A stretch of DNA of 64,000 nucleotides from Buxus sempervirens (Eukaryota; Streptophyta; Magnoliopsida; Buxales; Buxaceae). Numbering within the stretch: position 1 is the first letter of the stretch; each line of letters starts with the position of its first letter. The stretch is from positions 35,700,392-35,764,391 of the forward strand of contig OX387190.1 of assembly GCA_947561395.2 (NCBI GenBank). Direction: 5' to 3'. The position numbers and the translations under genes are program-made. Positions 21,968 to 36,100 of this stretch are shown one piece after another. Below the pieces are notes generated by a model. That model saw nothing but the letters and a program-made list of their open reading frames with translations. It had not been told where the DNA came from and did no database searches.

Positions 21968-24138
21968 TTAGACTTCCATCTTCCAAATGAAGTTATCAAT
22001 ACCACAGTCATGTGAATTATCAAGAGCTGCAACTTTAGCCCGGTATGCCGCCGCCGCAACTGTGGACTTTCCTCTTTCACTGTGAGGAAGATCGCAGGTT
22101 TCACTGATGGAACCACATCTTAAGTCAGCGGGGGGAATAAAACAGTCTACAGACAGGCCAGGGACGTTGAATGCCACCTCTTCTATTGTCCATGCTTCTT
22201 CCATCCTTGTTTTCGCATGGCTCATTGCTATCTCACCAAACCGGAAAAGGGTAATAACTGAATGCCCCGAGTGGGCAATCATGATCCCTTCAACTGGTCT
22301 GTAATCATCGAGAAATGAATTTATTGTGGTTTCCCAATACACTGCATCGCCTCCATTTGACTGTATGCGGGTCAGATGAGAGTCCTCCATGTGGACAAGG
22401 AGCCCTGTCCTCTGGCTGAAGTAACCAAACAAAACATGTCTTATAATCTCGGCTGGCCCTTCACTCCTGGCTTTCAATGTCTGTGGATCTGCAGAAAGCT
22501 TCAGGATGAAGCAGTCCTCTCCATTGACCATCTTCTCTCCAATGCATCTAGCATCAGCAAACATGCTTGCTGTGGTTCTGGGATCAAGACCCTGAAAAGA
22601 ACCGAGCCCAAAACTCAAAGTGATCAGATGGATAATTAGTAAAGCAGTCAGTTGAAGCAGAGCACACCAACCACAGAGGAAGCTTCACCTGAAGTGCACG
22701 ACGTAAAGGTCTAACAGGGCCTTTTGCAGTATGAGCTCCAAGCCATGGTGTATGCCTCCAAACAAGCTTGCCATTGCAGCCCGCATGGACCTTACTCCCT
22801 CCAACTGCAAGCTCCACATACCACATGTCCGGATTCATCTGCCATAAGACGAACCCACCTGATTCAGCAGCTCTGGAGGAATTCCTGTTCTTCACGACCT
22901 TTGTGGCAGTTTCAAACTCAGAAGTTAACATCTTGACTTTTCCCATGGCATATGCATTACGGATGGAGTTCTGTAGCTTCTGCCCTCCTGATGCAGCGGT
23001 ATACTGCTGCAATATGTACTGAGCTGAAGAAGTTTCCTGCAATAAAACCCAGTACATGAACTTCAGTTAAAAGGATTCCGCTTAATTGCAGCCAAAAACA
23101 ATCCCTATAAAGAAAATGTTTAAGAAGTTCCACTTGATTCTACAACTTAAAATTCAGCCGAAAGGCTTCCAAGTAAATTCCACCAATTATTAAAACCCAT
23201 TACCAAACTAAGTTGCGAAGTATAGAAGTAGTTCAATTTTTTTTTTTCTATTTCATTTTACAGTAAAGACTTGAAACGCAGAGATGGTAATTTGTTTATG
23301 AAATTTGAAAAGGAAAATCACCTACTTGCCATAGAACCATTTAGTTACTACTGCAACAAGAGTTAAATGAAAGGGAAGAAAATTAAGAAGCCAGATCATG
23401 TATGTGATTTCACTAAACCCAACACTCTCGATAGAAATATAGAGTTGATTCTGTATGTATGAATAATAAATACCGAAAATCAAAACTGAAATTCGAAACG
23501 CCCTATTCCAGCAAAGCAACCATTGACAAAAAATAAACCAAAGAAGCAGAAGAGTTCGTAGAAGTCTAAAAGAGCACTTAAACGAAGGTTAGCAGGCACT
23601 AACTAGTATTTAATACAAATGGCATCAACCTCCAAACGAACATGGGAAATTACAGTTAAGAATAAGCTCAAAAAAATGAGACCGGGAGTCCAGGACTCAC
23701 AATAGGGGTGTCTTTGATGCTTAGGTGAGGCAAGGGGTCGTTAGTGCTAACGTGAACCGGGGCGAGAGGAGCACCCAAGACCCCGAGCAGTAGCCGGAGA
23801 TCGGAGCGCCTGTAAGAAGAAGAGGAAGCGGAAGGCTGCCGTGAGAGTTGGCCCTTCATCCAATGCCCCCACCCGCCTTCTCTCTTGGAATCATTACCGT
23901 CGCATCCATCCGGATCGGGACCCTCCATCAACGGCGTCAGTGATTTTCCGACAGGCCTTAGGCTGTCGGATCTCGAGATTGACGGATCAGAATTCGACAC
24001 GTTATGCTTCCTCCGCCTAAGGAGGCTAGACATGGGAGAGGCGCTCCTCGCAGGACTCTTGGCCCTAGACCTCGCCGGTGATAACCCTCTCACTACCTCA
24101 TCTTTTAGAGCCGAGAAGAATCCCTGTTTTTTCTCCAT
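21968..24138 (-). CDS. DUF620 family protein
   Basis: Three exons: 24138-23701 (146 codons), 23036-22689 (116 codons) and 22591-21968 (207 residues plus stop), all joined in phase 0 with GTGAGT and GTGAAG donors and CAG acceptors; 469 residues in total. The N-terminal ~110 residues are S/R/P-rich and probably disordered (LSPARSRAKSPARSASP; RRRKHNVSNSDPSISRSDS). The DUF620 core follows: AQYILQQYTAASGGQKLQNS, FVLWQMNPDMWYVELAVGG, WLGAHTAKGPVRPLRRALQ, ARCIGEKMVNGEDCFILKL, and near the C terminus VEEVAFNVPGLSVDCFIPP-like sequence (IEEVAFNVPGLSVDCFIPP). Size and order match this land-plant-specific family, whose biochemical function is unknown. No signal peptide or membrane segment is evident. The 5' flank (24140-24300) is CT-rich. 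Confidence 0.93.
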
Positions 24139-26890
24139 TTAAGAGCCCTAGCTTCGCACACAAAGAGATCACTGTAGTGTTTCGTTTCGTTCTTCTCTTC
24201 TTATATCAGAGATTAGGAGAAGACCGAAACAAAGTGTAGTAAGCGGTCCCCCCCATCTTCAGATTTTCTTGAAGGTTCAGAAATCCTAATCAAAGAGCAG
24301 GTGTGTTCTTATTTTTCTGCAAAGAGGGAGGCAGAGAGAAACAGAAGAGAGCTGATAGACCACACTGAAACGCAACTTTACAGTCTAAAGCCGAAAACCA
24401 GAGCGAGCAAGAACGCGGAGGCGGAGGCGGATGTGGAAGAAACCGTTTCGGAGAGAATGATGGCGTTGGGCTGCGGGACTAACACATTAAAATAAAGAAA
24501 ATAGATTTAATTTTTATAGAAAAACAAATAAATAACAAAAATAGAAAACCAAAATTTGACCAGCAAGTAGAAGCACCAGCCAAAGAAAGCAAAGGCTTCT
24601 TCCAGTGGGAACACACACCAGGTCCCCGCCGCTCTCTTTCTTCTAAACGGCAATGCTGACGGGGACAAAACGGCGAAATCCAAAGATAGGAGAGTCCGGT
24701 CAGCGAGATTTCTAATTCTATTGTTTTATCTTTTACTTAAAATTTGAAAGAAAATCAAAGTGCCCGTCACGGAACATATGCCATCAACATGTTGCATATA
24801 CGGCGCAGCACATGCATGATCGGAATAAATTGGTCCCACTTAAATTTATCCATTTTCGTTTTTCTTTTATTTTTTGAATTATTCAAAACAGTTTTAATTT
24901 ATTAGTTTACTGTGAAGGAGAAATAATCAACTATAAGAAAGACGTTAATTAAAGATAAATTGAAGGTTATATTATAAAAAGAAAGGGGGACCATGTCCGT
25001 GTGTGAGTCCACATTAAGAATATTGAATGGAGACATCATATGTGTTCAAAGACTACATACCTAGTTTGTGGACTCAGATTTTGTGCAATGTGAAAACGAA
25101 GCTCGTGCTATTGGAGTCTGGGGCCCACGAGGCGCATTAGCATTTCATGCGTTTGCATCGGATAATTCAATTCTGATAGTTATGTCCATATCCATGGATA
25201 ATGCCGGGAGCAGAAAACATGGAAAATTAATTGATGATTTGCATATGCGCTTGTGATTATTGTCTTTTTAACATTTTTCAATATGAAATGTCACTTGAAT
25301 TCTAAAGCATTTCTTCTTGTACCAAAATCCCCTCTATTAAAATGGATCATCTGTTTATCTGTTCCATGTTGGTACCACTGAGTGGCACCAAAGGAAATAG
25401 TCTCCTTCAATTAACATTTTACCTTGAAAATGCAATAGCTATAAAATGCTGCATGTAGCAGCATCGGTGGATGCTGGAGGGCGGCTAATGATCTCAAACC
25501 CAAGCTGCCATATCAAATGGCAAGGGTTACAAGGAGGCTTTTGCCGCGTGGAAAATAGCTGCTTTCATAGGAAAGAGCGGGCTGAAAGTAATTTTCTAAA
25601 ACAGCCTCTTCTTTCTACTAAAAGCTCTCAAAGTTCCACAGGCATATGATTTCATCTTTCTTGCATTGGTTTGGCCCTAGTGAAACTCCTGATCTAATAG
25701 AAAGGTGTGGGGATGTTAATAACAACAACATGAGTTTTTTTAAGAATAAACAGAGGTTGAAGTGTTGCATAACAACATTACTGGATTCATAGAATGAGAG
25801 AAATGGAAGATACGTAAGCTTATTTTGCTCTTATATTAGAAAATGAAGGCGGGATTAAATTCAAATTTTGGAAGTAACGTGGTGAGACTTTACAACTAGA
25901 ACAGCCAGCACGTTGTTGTCCAAAGAATGCAATATGTAATTAAGTTTTTTTTTTTTAACAAAAAATCTACTCATAGAAGCCCCCACTTGAAACAATATTG
26001 ATTTGGCATTTCATTGTTAACATGTATTGTTTAAGACGGAATCGCTACCATGTATAAAATATCTTAAATAGACTGCTAATCAATTTAGCTTTATCTCTAT
26101 TCTATCACGTTCCATCATTTTTCCATCCAAACTTTATTGACGGGGAGCTATAAGTCGCGGGTGGGTCATCCGCACAACTTAGAAAAAATCAGTTCAAAAA
26201 AATGAGGTGACATGACCCACATCTTAGAAAAAAATCAGTTAAAAAAAAAATGGCGTGACATGTGACAAGAAGTGCTCGCCTTTATGGACAATAATCTTTC
26301 TTAATAATCGACGCAATCCAATGTGATCTTCGGATTATATATTCTAACATTTACGTATTTAAAGTAAGTAAAATAAGCCATGGCTCGTTTGTTGTTACTA
26401 TGTTCCTCGAGCTTTAAATAGTAGTATAATTCCCCATCTTATGGCTGCAAAGTTCTTCAAATGCTTAGATATCTATCTCTACCTTAATGATATATTTGCC
26501 TAGGCTCCAGCTAGCAAACACGGTAATATATAAATCTGAGGCATCATATATATTAATTTACATTTACACAATATAAAAGAGTGGGAAAAAAAAGAAAAAG
26601 AAAAGAGAAACACGACTTCTTGTGGACGGACCCACGCGTTGATAGAAAGGCTTACTGATGCACCAACAACCTTCCTCTTCACGCGCCAAGGCATGTGCAC
26701 TTGTGCAACGCCCCAATGCTAGTCTTATTCTTTCAACCTTTTTTGTTTTTATAAAAGCTAAGTCATCTTTAATAAAGAAAAAGGTGTAGACAGTAGTCTT
26801 TGACAAAGGCCCCACGACGCCTGTAAGGAAAATTTGATGCAAAAGATAAGATATCCGGTACGTATGGCTAGCTGCTGAGCCACACAAAAT
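24139..26890. other. DUF620 upstream region and intergenic DNA
   Basis: The first few hundred bases are the presumed DUF620 promoter and 5' UTR. The rest is AT-rich with no recognised gene. A short degenerate direct duplication (CTTAGAAAAAATCAGTT-like, about 26178-26270) is present. Confidence 0.4.
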
Positions 26891-27317
26891 AGGGATAATT
26901 ATGAAAAGGATCATTTTTTGGCCGGTATTTATGAGAATAGTCCATAAAGATCTCATTTTTTTTAAAAAATGGTCACTTTTCAAACGTATTTGGCTTGCAG
27001 GTCACTTTTCAAAAAAATAAATAAATAAATAAATAAAGTCACTTTATTGTAAGTAAAACACGCTTGTATATGCGCTTATATCCGATATAAAATGTGCTTG
27101 TATCCTAAATAAGATGTACTCGTATCCTATACATGTATCTCACATATAATGTGCTTATGTTTCAAGTAAAGTGATGTCTAATGTAATTATGTTAAAAAAG
27201 TGATTCTGTAATTTAATTATTTCTAAAAAGTCACCTTTTTCTATAATTCCCAATTATGATTGATTCTTTATTTTTATAATTATCCACGAAAAATGTCCCT
27301 TTTTCATAATTTTCCCT
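26891..27317. mobile_element. MITE-like element, class uncertain
   Basis: A 427-bp interval with terminal inverted repeats: the left begins AGGGATAATTATGAAAAGG and the right ends with the complement of AGGGAAAATTATGAAAAAGG. The interior is non-coding with (AAAT)n and repeated TGCTTGTATCC-like words. The flanks (ACAAAAT / AACAAAT) do not give a clear target duplication. The GGGAWAATTA end resembles some Mutator-like TIRs. Confidence 0.55.
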
Positions 27318-29169
27318 AACAAATATTTCAAGCTGGTCAAGCTTATAATCCATAGGTTTTGAAACCGAAATCGTGGTTGATGGACGACCAATTATTAACA
27401 TATTGCTACCTAATTTTAGCGGAGATCACGGTAAATTAGTTCACAAAATATGGGACAGGTAAGTACGTACTCCCAACTTCTTCAACGGCGATCGAAATGA
27501 TGGTTAGTGTGACTGTGTGGTTAGAGTCAAACAAGACATCTTCAGGCCAAAACAGAATCAACAACCAACCACCCTAGTACCAAAAGATAAACCACAACTC
27601 GAGATCGCATTTCGGAACCCATCCATTGGTATCTGATTCTGCCAGCTTCTCCTTTTCATGTTGTGGAATCTGTAAGCTGTCACACAAAAAACCTTTTTTT
27701 TTTTTTTTTGGATAGTGAATCACACAAAAAACCTTAACTGGATCGTCGATCGGCTACTTAATTAAAACCTAGTTGGATGGCCGTACGTTGGGAACCCGTG
27801 GTTCGACTAACCCTACACAGAAGAAGACGAGCACATCAAGCCACTATCCGTAAAACGATATTTATGAAAGGACAACAGCGCATAACGTCGAATGAACTGA
27901 TATGCTATCTGTAATGTGTTGGAGTTTAGCGTTTGCACTGTGGCACCTGAATTGAGGTGACGTAGACGAAATGTGAGTGGAAGTCAAAGCTATCAGCCCA
28001 AGAGGATTGGGACCACACCACAGTGAGTTAAGTTTCCCGCTCTAGGCCCTAGCTGCTTGGGTGCAGTCCCGTTTCGTCTTCCCAGATTCTTAAAAGTAAG
28101 ATTTGAATAATCAGAGATCATTAGGAGATGATGTGACGTTAATTACCACCTTTGTGTTTGCCACCGCCAACTCTCCCTCAGCAATCGGACAGCATGACGT
28201 GGATGATCTAAACAGGGAATCTATGGATGGTTGCAACTGGTGGTTAATTAATGGGCGTTAAATGGAGTTCGAAACTGTTTATGAATAATCTTAGACTTTC
28301 AAGTTTGGTTTGTTGAGGGTTATTTTGATTTCACCCTAACGTGGAGGTCTGAAAGTCATGATTATATATCTTTGACTCTCAGTTCAATTTAGCGGTTAGG
28401 AGTTGATGGTGGAACCTTTGTACCCGACCAAAGAAAAGGGAGGGAAAAAACAAAACAAAGCAAAGAAAAAGGTTTAGGAGGTAGGTTACGCCTTTTAAAA
28501 AATTTTGAAAGGCGAGAAAGAGAGAAGAAAAGTCCTTACTTCTAAAGAGGAAGTATGAAAAAGGAAACTCAAAGGGGTATCTGTTGAACCCCACATGAAA
28601 TTAATATAATCTATGCGTAGTGAATTTACTTTATCGATGAGCTTATTTTTTCTTTTTCGAATGAAGTCAGAGACTGGTTACTTCAATAGAAAAGTTCTCC
28701 CCGTCACCGGTGATTCTATAATGGAGGCAAAAAGGTAAAGATTGTCGACAAATTAGTTTTACTTGCCATTAATTCACGCCGTTAAGGCTTAAGCTGCTAT
28801 GTAAGATTTTAGATTAGTCTACACCTGATTTAAGGACTTAACCACATTTACCGCTTTGGGACATTTGAAAATTTATAAAAAAACTTAGCATACTTGCCGC
28901 TTCTAGTAGGCCGTGAGGACCGTGGGATAAGGCATACTTGTCATTCCCAAAATTTGTACGTCTCCGTCCCTTAAAATGCTTCTCGTTTACTCAACAGCAA
29001 GGTAACAAGCATCTCATTACCAAAAAAAAACAAAAGGTAACAAGCATCTCATCAAGTCACCTGTATAAAACATAATCCATCTATCGGGTGGCAGAAAATT
29101 TGTCTTGCGAGAAGAGGGTATAAGTTCTATAGAATATGAACCATTAATTCTCCTATTGAGTGTTTTTTT
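27318..29169. other. Intergenic, no gene recognised
   Basis: AT-rich, only short ORFs, nothing structured found. Confidence 0.35.
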
Positions 29170-29460
29170 TTAATGAAAAAGGAAGGGGCTACCAGCGTAA
29201 CCAACCTCCTTGGGCGTTACCATAGTGGTTTCCTCTCTGCTACGGAATGTTCGGATTGAGCCATAGCTATCAATCAACCCCGCCTTAGTCAGAGGAATTG
29301 GACCGTCACCACAGTCCACGAGAGCGCAATTGATCTTGTAGGCGGGGAGTCCAGTCCTTGAGACTAACCCATGCATGCAGTGGGATTTGATCCCACCTCC
29401 GGCCGCAATAAGCTCTACCGCAAAAAACATACAAGACCACTGGCCCACCACTCCCGTGGT
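29170..29460 (-). mobile_element. SINE-like element with tRNA-type promoter boxes
   Basis: On the minus strand the unit starts ACCACGGGAGTGGTGGGCCAG. It contains an A-box-like TGGGCCAGTGG and about 55 bp later a B-box-like GGATCAAATCC, has a GC-rich body, and ends in A9. An imperfect repeat of the flanks (AGGATAATTA before, AGGAGAATTA after the tail) could be a target duplication. Length (~290 bp) fits a plant SINE. The 93-residue ORF across it is not a gene. The family is not identified. Confidence 0.5.
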
Positions 29461-30104
29461 AATTATCCTCTTCAGTGAATATGGAGGTAGAACTTTGTTC
29501 CCATTGGAAATTCTAGCATGAAGTCACATTCAATGAGATGCTTGGCATGTTACATAGGGTTAGCTGAGGGATCAGAACAAATACCGATACGCTTTCTTAA
29601 ACTAAACCTATTTTTGTGTTGGAAGCTGATTCAATATGTATCAATCAAATGATCGAGATGTTTGGGCATGTTATACATAGGGTTCTCTTAATACCAAGCA
29701 TAGTATCTTTTGCTCTTTTTTCTTTGTTCAGATGCCATCAATACTAATGTGATGGGCTGGGCGGCTTGGGAAGAAACTGCCTGATTTTGGGTAGGACAAA
29801 GCCCATGTCTCTTATATATATCTGGGGTGTTCGCCAGTCCCAGGCCTCTAACTCTCCATACGTTACTGCATAAAAAATTAACGGCTGAAAATTTGTCTCT
29901 TCTTTTAGTAATGATGAAGAAAGACAATAAATTGTTCCTCCTCTTTTCTGATAGATATATGGTTGATATATGCACATTTGTGCTAGGCCTTTGTCCCCTT
30001 TTGAAAAGTTATTCTGCACGCAGGCAACTTACATGCGAGAGAAACGCCGGATTCTCTCTCAGTACAGTCCTCCGAACCAGTCGAGGCAGTCGAGTAAAAA
30101 CGCC
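29461..30104. promoter_or_regulatory. Upstream region of first exon 1a
   Basis: Non-coding; presumed promoter and 5' UTR of the LRR-WD40 gene when it starts at exon 1a. The last ~120 bp are similar to the region before exon 1b. Confidence 0.4.
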
Positions 30105-33100
30105 ATGGCCATCGATATCTACACTTTGCAAGCACGGTATTCCTTCCTCTTTGATCATGTTGATTCCTTTTATTCTTTTCCCCTTTGATTTCACTTGTGG
30201 AAACTCTCCAATTTCTTTGTCGAATTCTAGCAAAACCTTTTTTTTGTTTTTGTTTTTGTTACACCTATGCACTAATGTAATGCATAACTTTTTTATTTGG
30301 AGAAACTGGAACGATACAGTATGTGATGTTTGTGTTAGCCCAAACATTTCAAGAATATGGTGGATTAACAGTTTCTCCGGCCCCATTGTAAGATCATGAC
30401 CTTATTCATAATGGTTGTGATCTCTTCATAAGATTTGTTCATATTTTCAGATATCTTAAAGTAATGATCCTTTATTGTTATTCAACCAAATGATCGTGAT
30501 ATGCGAAATACATTTCTATTGCAAGACTAATGACTCGTTCATCCGGTCACCAGATACCCGTGGGCCGTGGCCGTGGTCACTAACTAGTGCGACAATATGC
30601 ACATCGCGGTTCACCTGGGGCTGGGATCAGGCAAGGTGACAAATCCCCGTATCCTTCGGCCCTTTTTCCTTTCACAAAGGGCTTCGGTTACGATATATTA
30701 ACAAGGCCATCATTAGGTCCAGAGTCCAGACCAACCCGATTTGATTTCCAGATCTCTTTCTCGTCGATAAAATTCGTCACTTCTCCTAGGGGTGGGGCCA
30801 ATTTCCAAATCCCAGGAGGCCCTGCAAAATCGGTTTCGCGATTCCCTCGGTCTTAGAAGTATTAAAGTCATTTGATATGCCAACCGTGCAAAGCCCTTTG
30901 GACCCTTCTGAAAAGTCGGTCTGCTCATACGCCACATAGATGCAAGAGAATCGCCTTCTTCGCTGAGGACTATTCCGACAGAGCCCGAGGCAGTCTGGGT
31001 AGTGAAACGCCATGGCAATCGATATCTGCTCCTTGGAAACTCGGTATCCACCCCTCTTTGATAATTTATTCCTTTCCTTCCCTCCTTTTCCCCTTTTTTT
31101 CTTCAGTTTGATTTGATTTGAAGAATTTATTTGTGGAACTCTTAACGGAACTGTTTCTCTCATGTGTTTGTGTATTCCTTCTTTTTTTTTTTTTTTAAAT
31201 TCTTGGATGAATTCATGATGAGGAGAATTGAACACATTATGAGTTGAAAAGTGAGGAACCACATAAATTGTTGAAGAACAAAATGAAAACGAGAGCGAAA
31301 TAGGGAGATAATGAGAGGGAGACAGAGCCAGAAGGGAAAAATTTCGTGACTTACTGGGAGTTTCCGGCGCTAAGTGCCCAAATTGTACCTCTTAAGCTGT
31401 ATAATTATCTTGATCAAAATTACTTGTCTGGTTCTTATAATACATAGCAATTTTTAATTTACAAGGTTTGTCGATTACTTTACTGGCTTTTATTTGGAGC
31501 TAAAATCTTAAGTTAATTGCAGAGTAAATCATGTAAGGGCCAGTGACGCATTGGCCCTAAAATTCCTTTCTTTTGCTCGTTGGATGGTGATTCTAGCGGT
31601 GGATGCTAGAAATGTGCTTCCTTTTAGAACATAAAATTTAATTTCCATGAAAAATTCGACGATCGGCTATTTGAGATCCTTAATAGTATATTTAGAACCT
31701 TGAGGGTTGGATCGCTACTAACACAGAAAGGTGAAAAGCGTGTGTGATAGAGATTTTGGCACATTGGGGAATGTTTCTACGAAGCTCAACATCATATTTT
31801 CTGGAAATGGATAAACAGGATTACTGTTGCAATTCAAGTATTCTTATGTTTCACGTAAAATTTCAATTCTAAAAAAGAAAAAAAGAAAGTTATGTTTCCC
31901 AATGACCATTAAATACAAACTAAAGTGTTGCAAATATTATTCTGTCAATGCATGTTTTTCACAAGATTGAAACTGCTTTGTCATGCTACGGCTCTGCGCT
32001 TGATTTTCTCATCAACTGTGAATATTGAAGAGCTTTTCCATATTTACTTCTGCTATATTGAATATAATGTGGAGATTTCACTCTGATTGTGGCCCAAGAG
32101 ATCATATATCAATTTTTCTGTTCTACAAAATTTGCCAGTGGTTAGATAACTTTTATGGATGTATTTTTCTACTAATTTTCTTAGGGTTGATATTAAGGTT
32201 AGGCTTGAATTGTGCATAATGTATAAACTGATATCATTGTCTCAGGCAAACACTGGAAATTTTGTGAATTACATCACGCCAGTGTTGAAACTGATTTCTT
32301 CTGCACGTGCTGTTCCTTCCCCTCCATATAGAGTGATAACTTTATTCCCTTTTATTTTAGTTTGTATATTTTGTCTTTTGTCTTTTTTTTCCTTTCGAAT
32401 ACCTAATCTGTCTGGTTTCTGGGTTACAATGTGCACAAAAGAATTAAGGAAAATAATCCAAAAACCAAATATGAAAGTACAAACCACAAGTCCCACATTC
32501 TTAATAAGGTGCAAGAATCCTGAAGCTCTTCTTGTAGCCAACACATTAGAACCTTCTTAAGGGTCACTCAGACACTCCCCAAGGGCAATGAGCTATCCCA
32601 AACGACCTAAAGCCATGAAGATTTCTGGCTTACAAAGGAATATGGGATTTGGTCTTTATATGCATCTTCAGTCATCATACTCTCATATAACAAATGGGCT
32701 TCCTCTTTGTTATGGGGTTTTTTCTTCTTTTTGGTTATATTACTCATGTATAGCCTGTTGAAACTATTCCGAGGCTATCTTGCATACATTTGTTCCTTAC
32801 CCATCCTTTTTATTCGTCCCATAAATTTATCTCAAGATCCACAGTTTAGCTGTTGTCATCTTATTCATCTGCAACTTATTTCTTGCCCACCATTCCATTT
32901 CATACATCATGGCAGGCCTAATAGTTGTCTAAGAAAACATTTCTTTCTTTTAGCTTGAATGGAGTTCTCCAGTCACATTCACATAAGTCTCTAGAAGTGC
33001 TTCTCCACTAAATCTGTCCTGCTTTGATTCTATTTGCATTATCCTTCTCAATATCCCCCTCTTTATGGACTCTAGTATTCTGAATAATATAAAATTTATA

Positions 33101-36100
33101 GCACCTAAAAAATTTTCCCTATTTTGCTATCATTAGGTTCAAAGCAGACTAATAATTGACAATTATCAGCCTAAAGGTTTCTAAAACCGATTTTTTTTTA
33201 TCAGATGGCTTGATTTATCTTTTCATTTATAAATGATAGATAAGACCTTTTATTTTCTTTATTTTATTTATGAACTTAGGGCAATATTGTCCATCAGATG
33301 AAGGAAGGTTTGAGAGATAAGTGGGTGGTAACTGTATTTAACTGCTTGGTTAATTGACCTCAAGAAGAAGGTACATAAATAATTTGTCGTGTTGACTTTG
33401 TGAATTGGTTAAAATTTCATTTGAGACATCCCAGTCGTAATATTGATTTTATAGTATTTAAATTTTACCTTTGCTAATTCAAGTGTGAGAATTTATCAAA
33501 TAGGAACTTACAAAGACTTGTAAAATATTACATAGCTTACAGTATGAAATCCTTTTTCATCTGCTTGTTGCTTCTTCTGTTTGTTGATATGATGTTTTCC
33601 TTATGGATTTCTATTCGAAAGTATGTTCTTTATTATTATTTTTTAAAAATTTTATGACTCCCCTGCTTGTTGGCTTTGGCTCCAGGTATTTTGGTTCTTG
33701 CGAGAGGCTTCAGGTGCTGCCCAATCCTTCAGTTTTGTCAAGTTTTCTTAAGGTTGTTCCTGGTTAAACTTGCACTCCTTCAACTATGATCATAAAAAGA
33801 TTTGTGGTATGAAAATAGTTGCTTTCTGTTGCTTAGGACCTTTCCTTTGATGCTAACTAGGATTGAATTTTTAATTGCTAAAAAATTTGAAGATGTAGAG
33901 ATGGACAAGTGGACAGCCTATGGGTGAATAGGTTAGATTGGGCGCTTCCTGAGGAAACTCAAGAGAGGTTACATCAGGTGTTATGTAAAATAGAGGTGTT
34001 ATTTGGATGATTGTTTCATGTTTGATGGAAGTCCTTGGTGTTACTGATGAGAAGGAACAAACTTTTGCTGGTTTAAACATGGAGAGTGAAAGTTGGGAAC
34101 ATTTATGGCGGATTCCTTGGTGATTGATATGGTTGTCAATAGCGAGAACAGTGGAAAAATTTTTGCATTTACCCCAAAATAGTTGGTATAAAGCTTGATT
34201 AATAGCGTTGATGATATACGTGAATTTTGGGAACATTAGAGTTAGTGAAAAATATTTAGATGACTTGATAACAGCCATGCTGTTTAGTAATCTAAACTCA
34301 TGTTGATATCATTATTATCACTATCTTTTTTTGCATCAATGCTCCGTGGTATATTCTTGTAGATGTAAACAATAATATAAATGATTCAAGAATATGCAAA
34401 AATGATCATGCATTGTGTGTGTGTGTACTTGCGTGATGATTCAAGTGTCATTACACTCTCCAATAGTCTGTATCCTAAGTGGATGTCTTCCACATGACTT
34501 TTATCTGTTCTATACTGAACATGTTCCCTCACTTCAAAATTTTCCATTATTAAGAGTCACAATTGAAAATGCACACTGGTACTTTTATATGTCTGTATTT
34601 CTGTAGTCTCGCATTGGTTTCTTGCTGATGACAGTGAGAAGCAAACTGTGATGATTGATTTCTTGTTATTTAGGTCAAACTTCAAAAATCTCATCAGGAT
34701 ATATGTATCCTAAAGCTTTTCTTGGACGAGCTTAAGGAAGCTGATTTTCCCCCGCTTATTGATGTTTGCTTGATGATCAACTCTTCTGAGATTGATGCAG
34801 TCGATATTATTGAAGAATCACATTGTTACCTGGATGGAGATTCTGTGTTGTCTTTGATGCGTACAATTAATCATAAGCTCCGGGTTGTTGATCTTCAGGT
34901 TTTGCCATCTGGTAATAAATTCTTGCGGTATGTATTGCTGCTTTTCTCTGTATTCTCCTTGTATGCATCATTAACATGCTATTTCCAAGAATTCCTCTAA
35001 CCTTGCCTAATTTTTTTAATCTATGCTTATGCCGCCCTTAGAACTTGTGAAACAAGAAATGCAAAGTTAAAATTTTGAGACCTGGGAATTCTCACCCACT
35101 TAAACCAACCAAATGAGATTAAACAAGAAGTGCGTTTTTCCGTTTAGTTTCTAAGCTCTTTTTTTTGGAATAGGGTTGGGTTAAATATGTAACCCATCTT
35201 GCTCCAATACTATGGATCAGGTATGAGTTTGATCTAATTCACCCCTAGCACACCCTGTTACCGCTCTAGTATATTTGGTCATGTATCTTTTGTAAGTGAA
35301 TATGTTAACAATTATATATTTTCCTGTCGGAAGTTGCATTTCAGTGATAAAATTGGACCTGCCACCCAACCCTTAATGCTTAAATTATGAGTAAATTTGA
35401 TATATGGCAAGGTTTTGGCCAAATATTTGAATGGGTTCTGACAAGATATACTGGCTTGTTAGTTTTACGTTGGTCAGCCCGACTTACCGGGTCAAATTGT
35501 GGGCTGAGCCAAGCAAGTTGAAGCCTAGCCTGTACTAATAATATTACATATTCATAGATTTCTTCTTTAATATATGTAAATGTTAAATATGAAATTTTAC
35601 TTTCCCTTAAAAATACAAATACCTTATACATGTAAAATATCATATTTAAAAATTGGAGTTATATATAGGAGTACCTTGGAATGAAAAGGTTTTAAAATAA
35701 GTCAAATTGGGCCCAAGTATATGGAGTATAACTCTATCAAAAATAAAAGTTGAGTGAAGCAACAATTAAAAAAAAAAGTAAAGATATTTTTAAAAGTAAT
35801 ATTTCATTTTTATTTGATCAATTTTCAAAAAAATATGAGTAGTGATGAGGATGGCTTGTGTTGAAAGCATTTCTAAAATGTTATGTGATCAATGTGTTTT
35901 ACTCAAATTGAAATGATAATTTTATAGTATAGCCATAAAGCGTGATATTTTTTGTAGATTAGAATGTTGGGTACAAAAAAACAATATATGAATAGGTGGG
36001 TGTTGAAATAGATGTATAAGAAGGCAAGGAAAGGCAATTTAAGCAATAAACCTATTCAAGAATTTCTATGTGCACTCAAAATAGGAAATAAGATAAAAGA

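Noticed and set aside
29170..29451. 93-residue ORF on the minus strand
   Set aside because: It coincides with a SINE-like unit that has Pol III-type boxes and an A-tail; no protein family recognised.
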